Shown in pieces: positions 35,764 through 44,388 of a stretch of DNA of 57,124 bases (positions are counted from its first letter, which is position 1; the number at the start of each line of letters is the position of its first letter). The position numbers and the translations under genes were made by a program. The notes beneath the pieces were generated by a model that made no database searches, was not told the origin of the DNA, and worked only from the letters and a program-made list of their open reading frames with translations. Source of the stretch: an uncultured Pelagibacteraceae bacterium (GTDB lineage: Bacteria > Pseudomonadota > Alphaproteobacteria > Pelagibacterales > AG-422-B15); contig CACIBF010000006.1 of assembly GCA_902584815.1 (NCBI GenBank), positions 1 through 57,124 of the forward strand, given 5' to 3'.

Positions 35764-35768
35764 CTCCT
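35764..35768 (-). promoter_or_regulatory. Ribosome binding site deciding the infC start
   Basis: AGGAG on the minus strand. Spacing of 6 bases to ATA (35757) and zero to ATT (35763) favours AUA as the start codon. It lies between the thrS stop (35778) and infC. Confidence 0.65.
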
Positions 35769-35777
35769 GTACTTACT

Positions 35778-37511
35778 TTAATGACCTGGCATCATACATT
35801 TTTTTTCAAAAAAATCAGTTAAATTATCAAGTTTTATTTTTTCCTGATCTTTACTACCAAATGTCCTGAGAGTTACAGATTTCTCTTCCATTTCTTTTTT
35901 TCCTACGATCAATAAAAATGGAATTTTTTGAAGTGAGTTTTCTCTTATCTTATAACTTATTTTTTCATTTCTCAGATCCATTTCAACTCTGAAGCCTGAA
36001 CTTTTCAATGTTTTTTGGATTTCCACAGCATAGCCATCAATTTCAGATGTAATTGGAGCTACAACAGCTTGAACTGGGCTAAGCCAGAGTGGAAGGTTTC
36101 CAGCGTAATGTTCAAGAAGAATACCTGTAAATCTCTCTAGTGATCCAAATAAAGCTCTATGAAGCATAACAGGATTATATTTTTTACCATCTTCAGCAAT
36201 AAAAGTTCCGCCTAATCTCTCCGGCATATTTAAATCAACTTGTAAAGTCCCACACTGCCACTCTCTTCCAATTGCATCTCTCAATACAAACTCTAATTTA
36301 GGTCCATAAAAAGCTCCTTCTCCAGGATTAACAGTATAGTCTAATCCAGTTGCTTCCATGGCCGTTCTTAAAGCCTTTTCAGACTTTTCCCATATCTCAT
36401 CACTTCCAACTCTGTTTTCTGGTCTGTCAGAAAACTTGATTGAAACATCTTCAAATCCAAAATCTTTATAGATACTTAAAATCAAATCACAAACTATCTT
36501 ACTTTCATCAGTAATTTGATCTTCCGTGCAAAAAATATGGGCATCATCTTGAGTAAAAGCTCTAACACGCATTAATCCATGCAAAGCTCCAGAGGGCTCG
36601 TATCTATGTACTTTACCAAATTCTGCAACTCGAAGTGGTAGATCTCGATAACTTTTTAAACCCTGTTTGTAAACTTGAACACAACCAGGACAATTCATCG
36701 GCTTAAGCGCATAAACTCGATCTTCTCTGGCCTCAGTTGTGAACATGTTGTCTCCAAATTTTTCTAAATGTCCAGAAAGTTCCCACAGAGATTTGTCCAT
36801 GATGTCTGGAGTATTAATTTCAGAATATCCAGCTTCATCCTGTCTCTTTCTCATATAATTTATTAGTGACTGAAAAAGTGTCCAGCCCTTTGCATGCCAA
36901 AACACACTTCCCGGTGCTTCTTCTTGAAAATGAAATAAATCTAATTCTTTTCCAAGCTTTCTATGATCTCTTTTCTCAGCTTCTTCAAGCATATGGAGAT
37001 AATTATCTAGCTCTTCTTGAGTTTCCCAAGCAGTTCCATAAATTCTTTGTAACATTGGATTATTAGAGTCCCCGCGCCAGTATGCTCCAGCCACTTTAGT
37101 TAATTTAAACGCTGTTCCAATTTCTCCCGATGAATTTAAATGGGGTCCTCTACACAAATCAAACCAATCTCCATGGAAGTAAACTTTAATCTCTTCATCA
37201 GATGGAAGACTCTCTATTATTTCAACTTTATATTTTTCACCTTTATCGAGAAAAAGTTTAATTGCATCCTCTCTTGAAAGAACTTTAAATGAAGTCTTAA
37301 CATCACGCTTTACAATTTCTTTCATCTTTTTTTCAATAATTTCAAGATCACTATCAGTAAAGGGGTTGTCTCTTGCAAAATCATAAAAGAAGCCATTTTC
37401 AATTACAGGACCAATTGTGACTTGAGTATCTGGAAATATTTCCTGAACTGCCATCGCCATTATGTGGGCAGTGTCATGTCTTAAAGTCTCTATATGCTCG
37501 GCATTACTCAT
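35778..37511 (-). CDS. thrS: Threonyl-tRNA synthetase lacking the TGS domain
   Basis: 577 residues, about 60 fewer than the usual ~640. The protein starts at the editing domain: HDTAH (HxxxH) at 12-16 and CRGPH later, both intact. The catalytic core has class II motifs, with the zinc Cys in MNCPGC and His in TQDDAHIF and [14 protein letters not shown]. The C-terminal anticodon-binding domain ends KKCMMPGH. A stop codon lies in frame 6 codons upstream of the ATG and the next gene ends 24 bases away, so the N-terminal TGS domain is absent rather than missed. First gene of the thrS-infC-rpmI-rplT-pheS-pheT-lepA run. Confidence 0.96.
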   Translation of the reverse strand: MSNAEHIETLRHDTAHIMAMAVQEIFPDTQVTIGPVIENGFFYDFARDNPFTDSDLEIIEKKMKEIVKRDVKTSFKVLSREDAIKLFLDKGEKYKVEIIESLPSDEEIKVYFHGDWFDLCRGPHLNSSGEIGTAFKLTKVAGAYWRGDSNNPMLQRIYGTAWETQEELDNYLHMLEEAEKRDHRKLGKELDLFHFQEEAPGSVFWHAKGWTLFQSLINYMRKRQDEAGYSEINTPDIMDKSLWELSGHLEKFGDNMFTTEAREDRVYALKPMNCPGCVQVYKQGLKSYRDLPLRVAEFGKVHRYEPSGALHGLMRVRAFTQDDAHIFCTEDQITDESKIVCDLILSIYKDFGFEDVSIKFSDRPENRVGSDEIWEKSEKALRTAMEATGLDYTVNPGEGAFYGPKLEFVLRDAIGREWQCGTLQVDLNMPERLGGTFIAEDGKKYNPVMLHRALFGSLERFTGILLEHYAGNLPLWLSPVQAVVAPITSEIDGYAVEIQKTLKSSGFRVEMDLRNEKISYKIRENSLQKIPFLLIVGKKEMEEKSVTLRTFGSKDQEKIKLDNLTDFFEKKCMMPGH

Positions 37512-37535
37512 TTTAGTAGGTATTATTCACACACT

Positions 37536-38474
37536 CTATATATCTTCAAGCTGTAAATGTAACTGAATTTTATTAAAAACTTGATTTACAGTTATATCAG
37601 TTAAATCTTTAGACTCAATTACATCAAAATGATCAGTTTTAATGCTTACTTTACGAGAACTTGTATGGGAGCCAAATAAGGCTAAGCCACTGCAACCTAA
37701 ATGAGCTGCAATGTGAGCAGGTCCAGTATCATTTGAAACAACAAAAAGTGATTCAGATAATATTTTTGCTAACTGAAAAAAATTTGTAGACTGATTTCCA
37801 TCCAAAATAATTTGCGCGTCAAATGAAGATGCTTCAACAACTTCTCCTGGACCTGGAACAATAACTATTTCTATATTTTTATTTTCTTTTCTGATCATGC
37901 TTATTAATTCATTATAAAAAGGCCATTTTTTATGTGGTAAATGCTTAGAGCAAAATGGAAGAAGAGTTATATATCTTTTAGGAATGATTTCCTTAGGCCA
38001 AAAATTATTATCAATGGCCCATGAAAAGTCAGGTTGCGTGGTATAAGTTGGTGTTACATTGGAGCGCTCTAATTGAATTTGAAACCTTTTTAATATTTCA
38101 AGTTTATCAAATTCACTTTTTTTTTCTGTTTCTCTTAGAATTGTTCTTGATGATGACCATTTCGAATTTTTAGATATATATTTTCTATAGATTTCTGTTC
38201 TATTTGAATTCTGAAAATCGAACACGTAAGAGAAATTCAACTTATTCAATTTTTTTCTCAATCTCAGAAATACTAAAGGGTTCCATTTTATCTTTCGATC
38301 ATCCAAGATGATATCATCGATATACGGACATTTGCTCATTAATTCTTGGTATAAAGGGGTAGTCAAAAGTGAGATCTTATAATCAGTAAATGAGTTCTTA
38401 AGATCTTTTAAAGCTCCGCTTATCTGAACAATATCGCCTAATGAACCATGCTTTATAACTAAAATATTTTTCAT
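37536..38474 (-). CDS. Glycosyltransferase family 9 (heptosyltransferase-like)
   Basis: 312 residues from the ATG at 38474. GT-B fold of the ADP-heptose:LPS heptosyltransferase family: N-terminal ILVIKHGSLGDIVQISGAL, middle LPHKKWPFYNELI, and VSNDTGPAHIAAHLGCSGLALFG, with the Asp of the family. Probably adds a sugar to the LPS inner core in the cytoplasm. Upstream gene on the same strand, 6 bases away, is a second glycosyltransferase, so this is a small LPS unit. Acceptor unknown. Confidence 0.9.
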   Translation of the reverse strand: MKNILVIKHGSLGDIVQISGALKDLKNSFTDYKISLLTTPLYQELMSKCPYIDDIILDDRKIKWNPLVFLRLRKKLNKLNFSYVFDFQNSNRTEIYRKYISKNSKWSSSRTILRETEKKSEFDKLEILKRFQIQLERSNVTPTYTTQPDFSWAIDNNFWPKEIIPKRYITLLPFCSKHLPHKKWPFYNELISMIRKENKNIEIVIVPGPGEVVEASSFDAQIILDGNQSTNFFQLAKILSESLFVVSNDTGPAHIAAHLGCSGLALFGSHTSSRKVSIKTDHFDVIESKDLTDITVNQVFNKIQLHLQLEDI

Positions 38475-38480
38475 CAATTA

Positions 38481-39620
38481 TTAACCGATTATTTCTTGAT
38501 AAAATTCTAATGTTTTTTTGCACATTTTATCTTTTCCATAATTGCTTTTAATATGCTCAATAGCTGAAGCCGACATTTCATTTGAAGAATATGTTTTTTG
38601 ATCAATCGCACTTGAAATTTTTTCCATTAATTCAAATGGATTTTTAGGGGAATATAAATAACCTGTCTTACCCTCAAGTATAGTTTCCTGCGAACCCCCA
38701 TGAGCACTTGCAATAATAAGCTTGCCCATAGCTTGGGCCTCTATGGATACTCTTCCAAATGCTTCGGGATCAGTTGAAGATGAAATAACAATATCTGATA
38801 AGGCATAAATTAAATTCATTTTTTTAGTAGAACCATAAAATTTGATTATATTTTGTAAATTTTTTTGTCTAATGGAATTCTCGATTTTTTCTTTTAATAA
38901 TTTATTTTGATCAGGACCAAAGAAAAGAACTTCTATATTTAATACTCTTTTTTCTAATAATTGAGAAACTGCATCAACAAGAATTAAATGGCCTTTCCAC
39001 CCTGTGACTCTAGCAGGTAATAATATTTTAATAGAGTCTTCTTTTAGATTATATTTTTTAATTGCGTTTTTTATATCGTTCTTCAATATTGACTTTGGGT
39101 CAAAAAAATTTAAATCAATGCCTCTTTCAATAGTTTGGATAGGATTTTTTTTAAAACTATAATTTTTTTTTATATGATCATGAATAAAATTTGATATTGC
39201 TATTGTTCCATTCATTCTAAGCATTACAGAATTATATAATTTTTTTAAATAACCCCTAAAATTGTATGTACCATGGAATGTTGAAATACATTTTACATCT
39301 ATAAATTTTGATACAAAAAAAACACTCCATGCTGGAGCTCTGCTTCTGACATGAATAATTTTTATATTATACTTTTTTATATTACTAATAATCAAAAAAA
39401 TATTTTTAAAAATAACAAATGGATTCTTTGAGTCTACTGGTCCTAGAAGTACTTTTGTACCATTTTTCTCTACCTCTTTAATTTTTGTTCCTGTAGTGGT
39501 TAAAACATAAGAGCCATGATTATTTTCTACAAGATAGTTTGCAACATCAATACAGCCTTGTTCAGCTCCTGATACATTTAAATTGGGAATAACTTGCAAT
39601 ACTGATAATTTTGATTGCAT
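38481..39620 (-). CDS. Glycosyltransferase family 4
   Basis: 379 residues, GT-B fold. N-terminal VIPNLNVSGAEQGCIDVANYL (Gly-rich acceptor loop), a C-terminal nucleotide-sugar site with ILLPARVTGWKGHLILVDAV and the E-x7-E motif in DPEAFGRVSIEAQAMGKLII. Presumably transfers a sugar to LPS or a surface glycan. Shares a unit with the family 9 gene. Divergent from an alpha/beta hydrolase. Confidence 0.9.
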   Translation of the reverse strand: MQSKLSVLQVIPNLNVSGAEQGCIDVANYLVENNHGSYVLTTTGTKIKEVEKNGTKVLLGPVDSKNPFVIFKNIFLIISNIKKYNIKIIHVRSRAPAWSVFFVSKFIDVKCISTFHGTYNFRGYLKKLYNSVMLRMNGTIAISNFIHDHIKKNYSFKKNPIQTIERGIDLNFFDPKSILKNDIKNAIKKYNLKEDSIKILLPARVTGWKGHLILVDAVSQLLEKRVLNIEVLFFGPDQNKLLKEKIENSIRQKNLQNIIKFYGSTKKMNLIYALSDIVISSSTDPEAFGRVSIEAQAMGKLIIASAHGGSQETILEGKTGYLYSPKNPFELMEKISSAIDQKTYSSNEMSASAIEHIKSNYGKDKMCKKTLEFYQEIIG

Positions 39621-39660
39621 AAAATTGCTCTAATAGTTAAATGCCATATAGTAAAATATT

Positions 39661-40401
39661 ATGATCAATAAAATACATCATTTACAAGACGTAAACAATG
39701 AGATGCTTGCGTATTATTTTAATGATTTAAAATCAGATACCACGATATTTTTTTTTGGTGGATATAGTTCAGATATGACAGGTACAAAGGCAACTGCTCT
39801 AAATAATTGGACAGAGTCAAATGGTATAAATTATCTAAGATTTGATTATTCTGGACACGGTCAATCATCTGGTGATTTGAGCGAAGGAACTATATCAAAG
39901 TGGTTGGGTGAAGCTGAATTCTTTTTTGAAAAATTTAAGTCAAAGAAAAACATTATTATTGGATCTAGCATGGGTGGATGGATTGCGTTATTAACGGCGC
40001 TTAAAAATATAGATATTAATGGACTTATTGGCATTGCCTCAGCTCCAGATTTTACAAAAAATGAGTGGGATAAACTATCGGAGACAGAAAAAGAAGAATT
40101 TAAATCAAATGGTTCGATTTTATTTCCTGATGATGATTATGGAGACTATGAAGTTTTTTATAAATTTGTAAAAGATGGTTTTCAACATGAAATACTAAAT
40201 GATGCAATAAAGATTACTTGTCCAGTTAGACTATTACACGGCAAATTAGACAAAGTTATTACTTATAATGTTTCTGAAAAAATAATCGAACAATTATCTA
40301 CTTCAGATAAATCTCTTACGATTATTGAAGATGGTGATCATAATTTATCAAGACACGAAGATTTAGAAATTCTATTTACAAAAATAAAAGAGCTTATCTA
40401 G
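39661..40401 (+). CDS. Alpha/beta hydrolase
   Basis: 246 residues. FFFGGYSSDMTGTKA (oxyanion), nucleophile Ser103 in GSSMGGW, an Asp in LLHGKLDKVI and the last His in DGDHNLSRHED complete a canonical triad. The FDYSGHGQSSG stretch is like that of small esterases and YfhR-like peptidase relatives. The EamA gene starts 4 bases after its stop. Substrate unknown. Confidence 0.88.
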   Translation: MINKIHHLQDVNNEMLAYYFNDLKSDTTIFFFGGYSSDMTGTKATALNNWTESNGINYLRFDYSGHGQSSGDLSEGTISKWLGEAEFFFEKFKSKKNIIIGSSMGGWIALLTALKNIDINGLIGIASAPDFTKNEWDKLSETEKEEFKSNGSILFPDDDYGDYEVFYKFVKDGFQHEILNDAIKITCPVRLLHGKLDKVITYNVSEKIIEQLSTSDKSLTIIEDGDHNLSRHEDLEILFTKIKELI

Positions 40402-40405
40402 CTTT

Positions 40406-41302
40406 ATGTCTAAAAGTCTCTCATCTGAATTTAATAATTATAGCTTATTAGTGTTTCTTGGGGCTGTTTGGGCAGCTTCATTTGTGGCAATAAAATTTTC
40501 AAATGAAATCTTTAATCCAATTGAAGTAGGCTTTTATCGAACATTTATTGGGTCACTTTTCTTATTTTGTGCTGTGAAGTTTAGAAAAGGATCAATCAAC
40601 ATAATAAGTAAAAATACGAAAACTTATAGTCTTGTCGGTTTTTTAAATGCATCTGTACCATTTACGCTTTTACCATATGGATTAATTTCTTTACCAAGTA
40701 ATATTGGAGTTATAATTTTATCTGCAAACCCCTTCTTAGCTCTTATATTGGCTCATTATTTTACTATCGACGAAAAACTCTCTTTGAGAAAAGTGATAGG
40801 AAGCATAATAGGATTTTCAGGTGTAATTTTTGCTGTTGGTGTTGAGGTATTTATTAGTGATTTGGAATCACTTATTGCAGCATTAGCAATTTACATTGGA
40901 GCTTCAAGCTATGTAATTTCAAATCTTATAATAAGAAAAATTTCAAATTTGCCATCTGATATGGTTACAATGAATACTTTATTTTGGGGTACTATATGGC
41001 TAATTCCTCTGATGCTCGTATTTGGAAACTTTCAAAATATAGAGTTTAAATGGATACCATTTCTAGCATTATTATACCTAGGCATTATACCAACTGGATT
41101 TGCTTTTAGTTTACGCCAAGTATTAATTAGAAATGCTGGATCGACATTTATGATGCAGGTCGGATATATAATTCCAGTATTTGGAGTATTTTACGGATGG
41201 CTTTTACTTGGTGAGAAAGTAGGTTATTCATTAATAATTTCAGTAGCACTTGTCATCACCGGAATAGCCATAAGTCGTATTCAAGTAAATAGAAAAACCT
41301 AA
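40406..41302 (+). CDS. EamA/DMT family transporter
   Basis: 298 residues with 10 membrane segments in two EamA repeats. The first repeat has WAASFVAIKFSNEIFNPIEVGFYRT; the second has PSDMVTMNTLFWGTIWLIP and the conserved QVGYIIPVFGVFYGWLLLGE. These proteins move amino acids, nucleobases or other metabolites. Co-transcribed with the hydrolase. Converges on accA with 8 bases between stops. Confidence 0.9.
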   Translation: MSKSLSSEFNNYSLLVFLGAVWAASFVAIKFSNEIFNPIEVGFYRTFIGSLFLFCAVKFRKGSINIISKNTKTYSLVGFLNASVPFTLLPYGLISLPSNIGVIILSANPFLALILAHYFTIDEKLSLRKVIGSIIGFSGVIFAVGVEVFISDLESLIAALAIYIGASSYVISNLIIRKISNLPSDMVTMNTLFWGTIWLIPLMLVFGNFQNIEFKWIPFLALLYLGIIPTGFAFSLRQVLIRNAGSTFMMQVGYIIPVFGVFYGWLLLGEKVGYSLIISVALVITGIAISRIQVNRKT

Positions 41303-41310
41303 AATTTATT

Positions 41311-42420
41311 TTAATTAAAAAACCAGTAAAAAAACAAAATTATTAAAGTTACAAAAATTAAAAAAAAGATCTGAATTTTTGTATTTAAATAAAAAGGTTG
41401 TTGTGGACGAGACTTTCCATACTTATTATCTAAAACCTCATTAGCTGTGGTAGTTTTTTCACTAAATAAGCCTAGTCTTCCTATCTGTAGGTATCTTTCC
41501 TGACGAGAGTGTTTTAATTCGTTTCCATGTTGATTTGAAAGAACATTTAAACAGTTTTCGATTGCATCACCAGTATTATTTATTGTAACTAAGTGATGTC
41601 TGTGAGCGCCGCCAATTGGTTCGGGGATTATTTTATCAATTACATCAATTTTTAGCATATCTGAAGCAGTTAACTTTAATGCTTCTGCTGCCTCTGCAGT
41701 TTTAGAGGTATCTTTCCATAATATTGATGAGCACCCCTCTGGAGATATCACAGAATATACTGAGTTTTCAAGCATAAGAACATTGTTTCCTGTGCCAATT
41801 GCAACAGCACCACCTGATCCACCTTCACCAATAATTACTACGACTATCGGAACACCAAGTGATAGGCAGCATTCAGTTGTTCTTGCTATAGCTTCTGATT
41901 GACCTCTTTGCTCAGCTCCTAATCCAGAATAAGCGCCAGGAGTATCCACAAAAGAAATAACAGGAATGTCAAAATGTTCAGCAAGTTTCATTAGTCGTTG
42001 AGCTTTTCTATAGCCTTCTGGTTTAGGCATTCCAAAATTATGCTCAATTCTTGAGTAGGTATCATAACCTTTTTCATGCCCCATGACTAAAACTGATTGT
42101 CCTCTAAACTTTCCAAATCCACCCATAATTGCTTTATCTTCAGAAAATGCTCTATCCCCAGAAAGTGGATAAAAATCTGTTATAAGATTTTCGATATAAT
42201 CTCTTGTCTTTGGCCTTTGAGGGTGTCTAGAAATTTGTGTTCTTTGCCATGGTGTAATACTTGAAAAAATCTTCTCGTATGAAGTATTTATTTGATTTTC
42301 AATCTCTTGTATTTCGTCAACTAGAAGATCGGATGGATTACTCTCATTTAAGCTTTTCAGCTCTAAAATACGTGAATCTAATGATTCTATTGGCTTTTCA
42401 AAATCTAAATATGTATTCAT
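41311..42420 (-). CDS. accA: Acetyl-CoA carboxylase carboxyltransferase alpha, with C-terminal membrane segment
   Basis: Carboxyltransferase subunit that makes malonyl-CoA with AccD. 369 residues, about 50 more than usual. The core (1-~315) shows DSRILELKSL, TPWQRTQISRHPQRPKTRDYI, FVDTPGAYSGLGAEQRGQ, GEGGSGGAVAIG and SPEGCSSILWKD, all standard. After the core come a polar linker (SEKTTTANEVLDNKYGKSRPQ) and a strong membrane helix at about 349-368 ending in WFFN. AccA normally is soluble with no such tail. The reading frame is continuous; no stop or shift was seen at the junction. Confidence 0.93.
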   Translation of the reverse strand: MNTYLDFEKPIESLDSRILELKSLNESNPSDLLVDEIQEIENQINTSYEKIFSSITPWQRTQISRHPQRPKTRDYIENLITDFYPLSGDRAFSEDKAIMGGFGKFRGQSVLVMGHEKGYDTYSRIEHNFGMPKPEGYRKAQRLMKLAEHFDIPVISFVDTPGAYSGLGAEQRGQSEAIARTTECCLSLGVPIVVVIIGEGGSGGAVAIGTGNNVLMLENSVYSVISPEGCSSILWKDTSKTAEAAEALKLTASDMLKIDVIDKIIPEPIGGAHRHHLVTINNTGDAIENCLNVLSNQHGNELKHSRQERYLQIGRLGLFSEKTTTANEVLDNKYGKSRPQQPFYLNTKIQIFFLIFVTLIILFFYWFFN

Positions 42421-42437
42421 AGATTTAATTATGCCAT

Positions 42438-43415
42438 TTAACTTTGAGACTCGATTAATTCAGTTTGTGTAATTATTTGTTCAGCTTGTCTGACAGAGGC
42501 CGCATCAATTAATTTTCCATTCAATGTTGCTGCTCCAGCACCTGAATCCTGAGCGCTTTTCATAGCTTTTAATATTTCTCTTGCTTTTGTTACTTCTGCT
42601 TCAGGCAAAGTGAATACTTCATTGGCTAGATCAACTTGACTTGGATGAATAGCCCATTTTCCTTCACAGCCCAAAATTGCTGTTCTTTTTGCATGTGCAA
42701 TAAAGCCATCAGGATCTGAAAAATCTCCAAAAGGACCATCAATTATTCTCAGTCCATGTGCACGACCAATTGTTGTCATTTTAGATACAGGATAATGCCA
42801 TAAGTCATTCCAATGTTTTTCTCTATTTCCATCTATTTCATCTGTAAGAGTTACATAGTCTGGATTTGGTCCGCCAATATTAGTTGTTCTCATTCGAACA
42901 GATGCAGCATAATCAGCATATCCAAAGTGAAGTGACTCAATTCTTTTACTGCCAGTAATAATATTGTCTAAATTTGTAATTCCTAGTGACGTCTCAACGA
43001 TTAATTCAAATCCAATTTTTTTATTTCTTTCGATCTTATTTTCAATTTGTGTAACCAACATATCAATTGCGTAGCAGTCTTCAGGAACACCTACTTTTGG
43101 TATCATTATTAAATCAAGCCTTTCGCCTGAATTTTCCATAACATCAATTACATCTCGATAGCAATAAGTTGTATCAAGACCATTAATCCTAATAGAAATT
43201 GTTTTTTTGCCAAAATCAAAATCATTAAGTGCTGAAATGATATTTTTTTTAGCCTGATCTTTATCTTGGGGAGCGACTGCGTCCTCAAGATCAATGCAGA
43301 TTACGTCTGCATTACTGCTGACAGCCTTTTCAAAAAGTTCAGGCTTAGATCCTGGCACAAAAAGCTCTGATCTATTTAACCGTGTTCTTACTGTTTTTAA
43401 TTCTGAAAAACTCAT
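42438..43415 (-). CDS. Malyl-CoA / beta-methylmalyl-CoA lyase-like protein
   Basis: HpcH/HpaI (CitE-like) aldolase that splits or joins malyl-type CoA esters with glyoxylate. 325 residues. NRSELFVPGSKPELFEKA at the N-terminus, CIDLEDAVAP (Mg site), SIRINGLDTTYCYRDV, IMIPKVG, ELIVETSLGI, and DGPFGDFSD with GKWAIHPSQVDLANE near the end. The pattern follows Mcl1 of Rhodobacter, used in the ethylmalonyl-CoA and 3-hydroxypropionate pathways, but the substrate is not proven. Upstream of accA on the same strand. Confidence 0.85.
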   Translation of the reverse strand: MSFSELKTVRTRLNRSELFVPGSKPELFEKAVSSNADVICIDLEDAVAPQDKDQAKKNIISALNDFDFGKKTISIRINGLDTTYCYRDVIDVMENSGERLDLIMIPKVGVPEDCYAIDMLVTQIENKIERNKKIGFELIVETSLGITNLDNIITGSKRIESLHFGYADYAASVRMRTTNIGGPNPDYVTLTDEIDGNREKHWNDLWHYPVSKMTTIGRAHGLRIIDGPFGDFSDPDGFIAHAKRTAILGCEGKWAIHPSQVDLANEVFTLPEAEVTKAREILKAMKSAQDSGAGAATLNGKLIDAASVRQAEQIITQTELIESQS

Positions 43416-43465
43416 TATTTATTTGATTATCATCTAAGTTTTAAAATATCAAGTAAATATAGATA

Positions 43466-44383
43466 TCAATTGATTTCAATTTTAGATAATGGATGATTAT
43501 CTGATACTAATTTTTTAAGTCTATCTTTAAGTACATGAGTATAAATCTGAGTGGTTGATATATCTGCATGACCCAACATTTGTTGTAATGATCTTAGGTC
43601 TACGCCATTTGCGAGAAGATGAGTAGCAAATGCATGCCTTAGTTTATGAGGGCTTATTCTAATATTATTTAAATTGACTCTTTCACATAAAGTTTGCAGT
43701 AATTGATTAAACCTCTGTCGAGTTATATGGCCTTTCGATGATTGCTTTGATGGAAATAACCATTTTGAATCAGTGTCATTATTTATAAATTCGTTTCTTA
43801 TCTTTAAATAGTCTTTAATCTTATCTTCTGTATTTTCACTAATTGGCACTAGTCTCTCCTTATTGCCTTTTCCTTGTATTAGAAGAAAATTTTTCTCTGC
43901 ATATGTTGCTGATAATTTCATTTCAACAAGTTCTGAGATTCGAATACCAGTAGCGTATAATATTTCAATCATTGTATTCAATCTAATTCCATTTACTGAC
44001 TGATCTTCACGAGATGATTTGATTAATTTTTCAACTTGATCAACTGATAAAATTTTAGGTAATTTTTTTATTTGCTTAGGAAGATCTAATTCATGTATAG
44101 GATTACTTTTGATGATATTTTCTTCTAATAAGAAAATAAAAAAATGACTCAATGCAGACATTTTTCTTGATATAGTTGATTTTTCTAAACCTTGAGTTGT
44201 AAATTTTGATGTAAATTTTTCAATATCAATTGGAGTGATTTCATTTATTTTTTTTTTATTTTTTTCAAGAAAAACTAAAAACTGAAGAATATCATTTTTG
44301 TATGAAATTCTAGTGTTTACTGCTAAACCTTTTTCAGAAGCCAGTACTTCTAAAAAGTTTTCAAGGATGAGCTGGTTATTCAC
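43466..44383 (-). CDS. xerD: Tyrosine recombinase XerD
   Basis: Resolves chromosome dimers at dif with XerC. 305 residues, typical. N-terminal SAM-like core-binding domain (about 5-90), catalytic domain with Arg148 (ATGIRISEL), Lys172 (GKGNKERLVP), His246 and Arg249 (SPHKLRHAFATHLL), His272 (LGHADISTTQIYTHV) and nucleophile Tyr281. XerC and XerD are hard to tell apart; this is called XerD from overall pattern and from its position next to the aroK side, which is common in the class. Confidence 0.9.
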   Translation of the reverse strand: MNNQLILENFLEVLASEKGLAVNTRISYKNDILQFLVFLEKNKKKINEITPIDIEKFTSKFTTQGLEKSTISRKMSALSHFFIFLLEENIIKSNPIHELDLPKQIKKLPKILSVDQVEKLIKSSREDQSVNGIRLNTMIEILYATGIRISELVEMKLSATYAEKNFLLIQGKGNKERLVPISENTEDKIKDYLKIRNEFINNDTDSKWLFPSKQSSKGHITRQRFNQLLQTLCERVNLNNIRISPHKLRHAFATHLLANGVDLRSLQQMLGHADISTTQIYTHVLKDRLKKLVSDNHPLSKIEIN

Positions 44384-44388
44384 TTTTG

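Noticed and set aside
43466-44383. Tyrosine recombinase as integrase of the tRNA-flanked segment
   Set aside because: Sequence and conserved position mark it as housekeeping Xer; it is 14 kb away from the segment.
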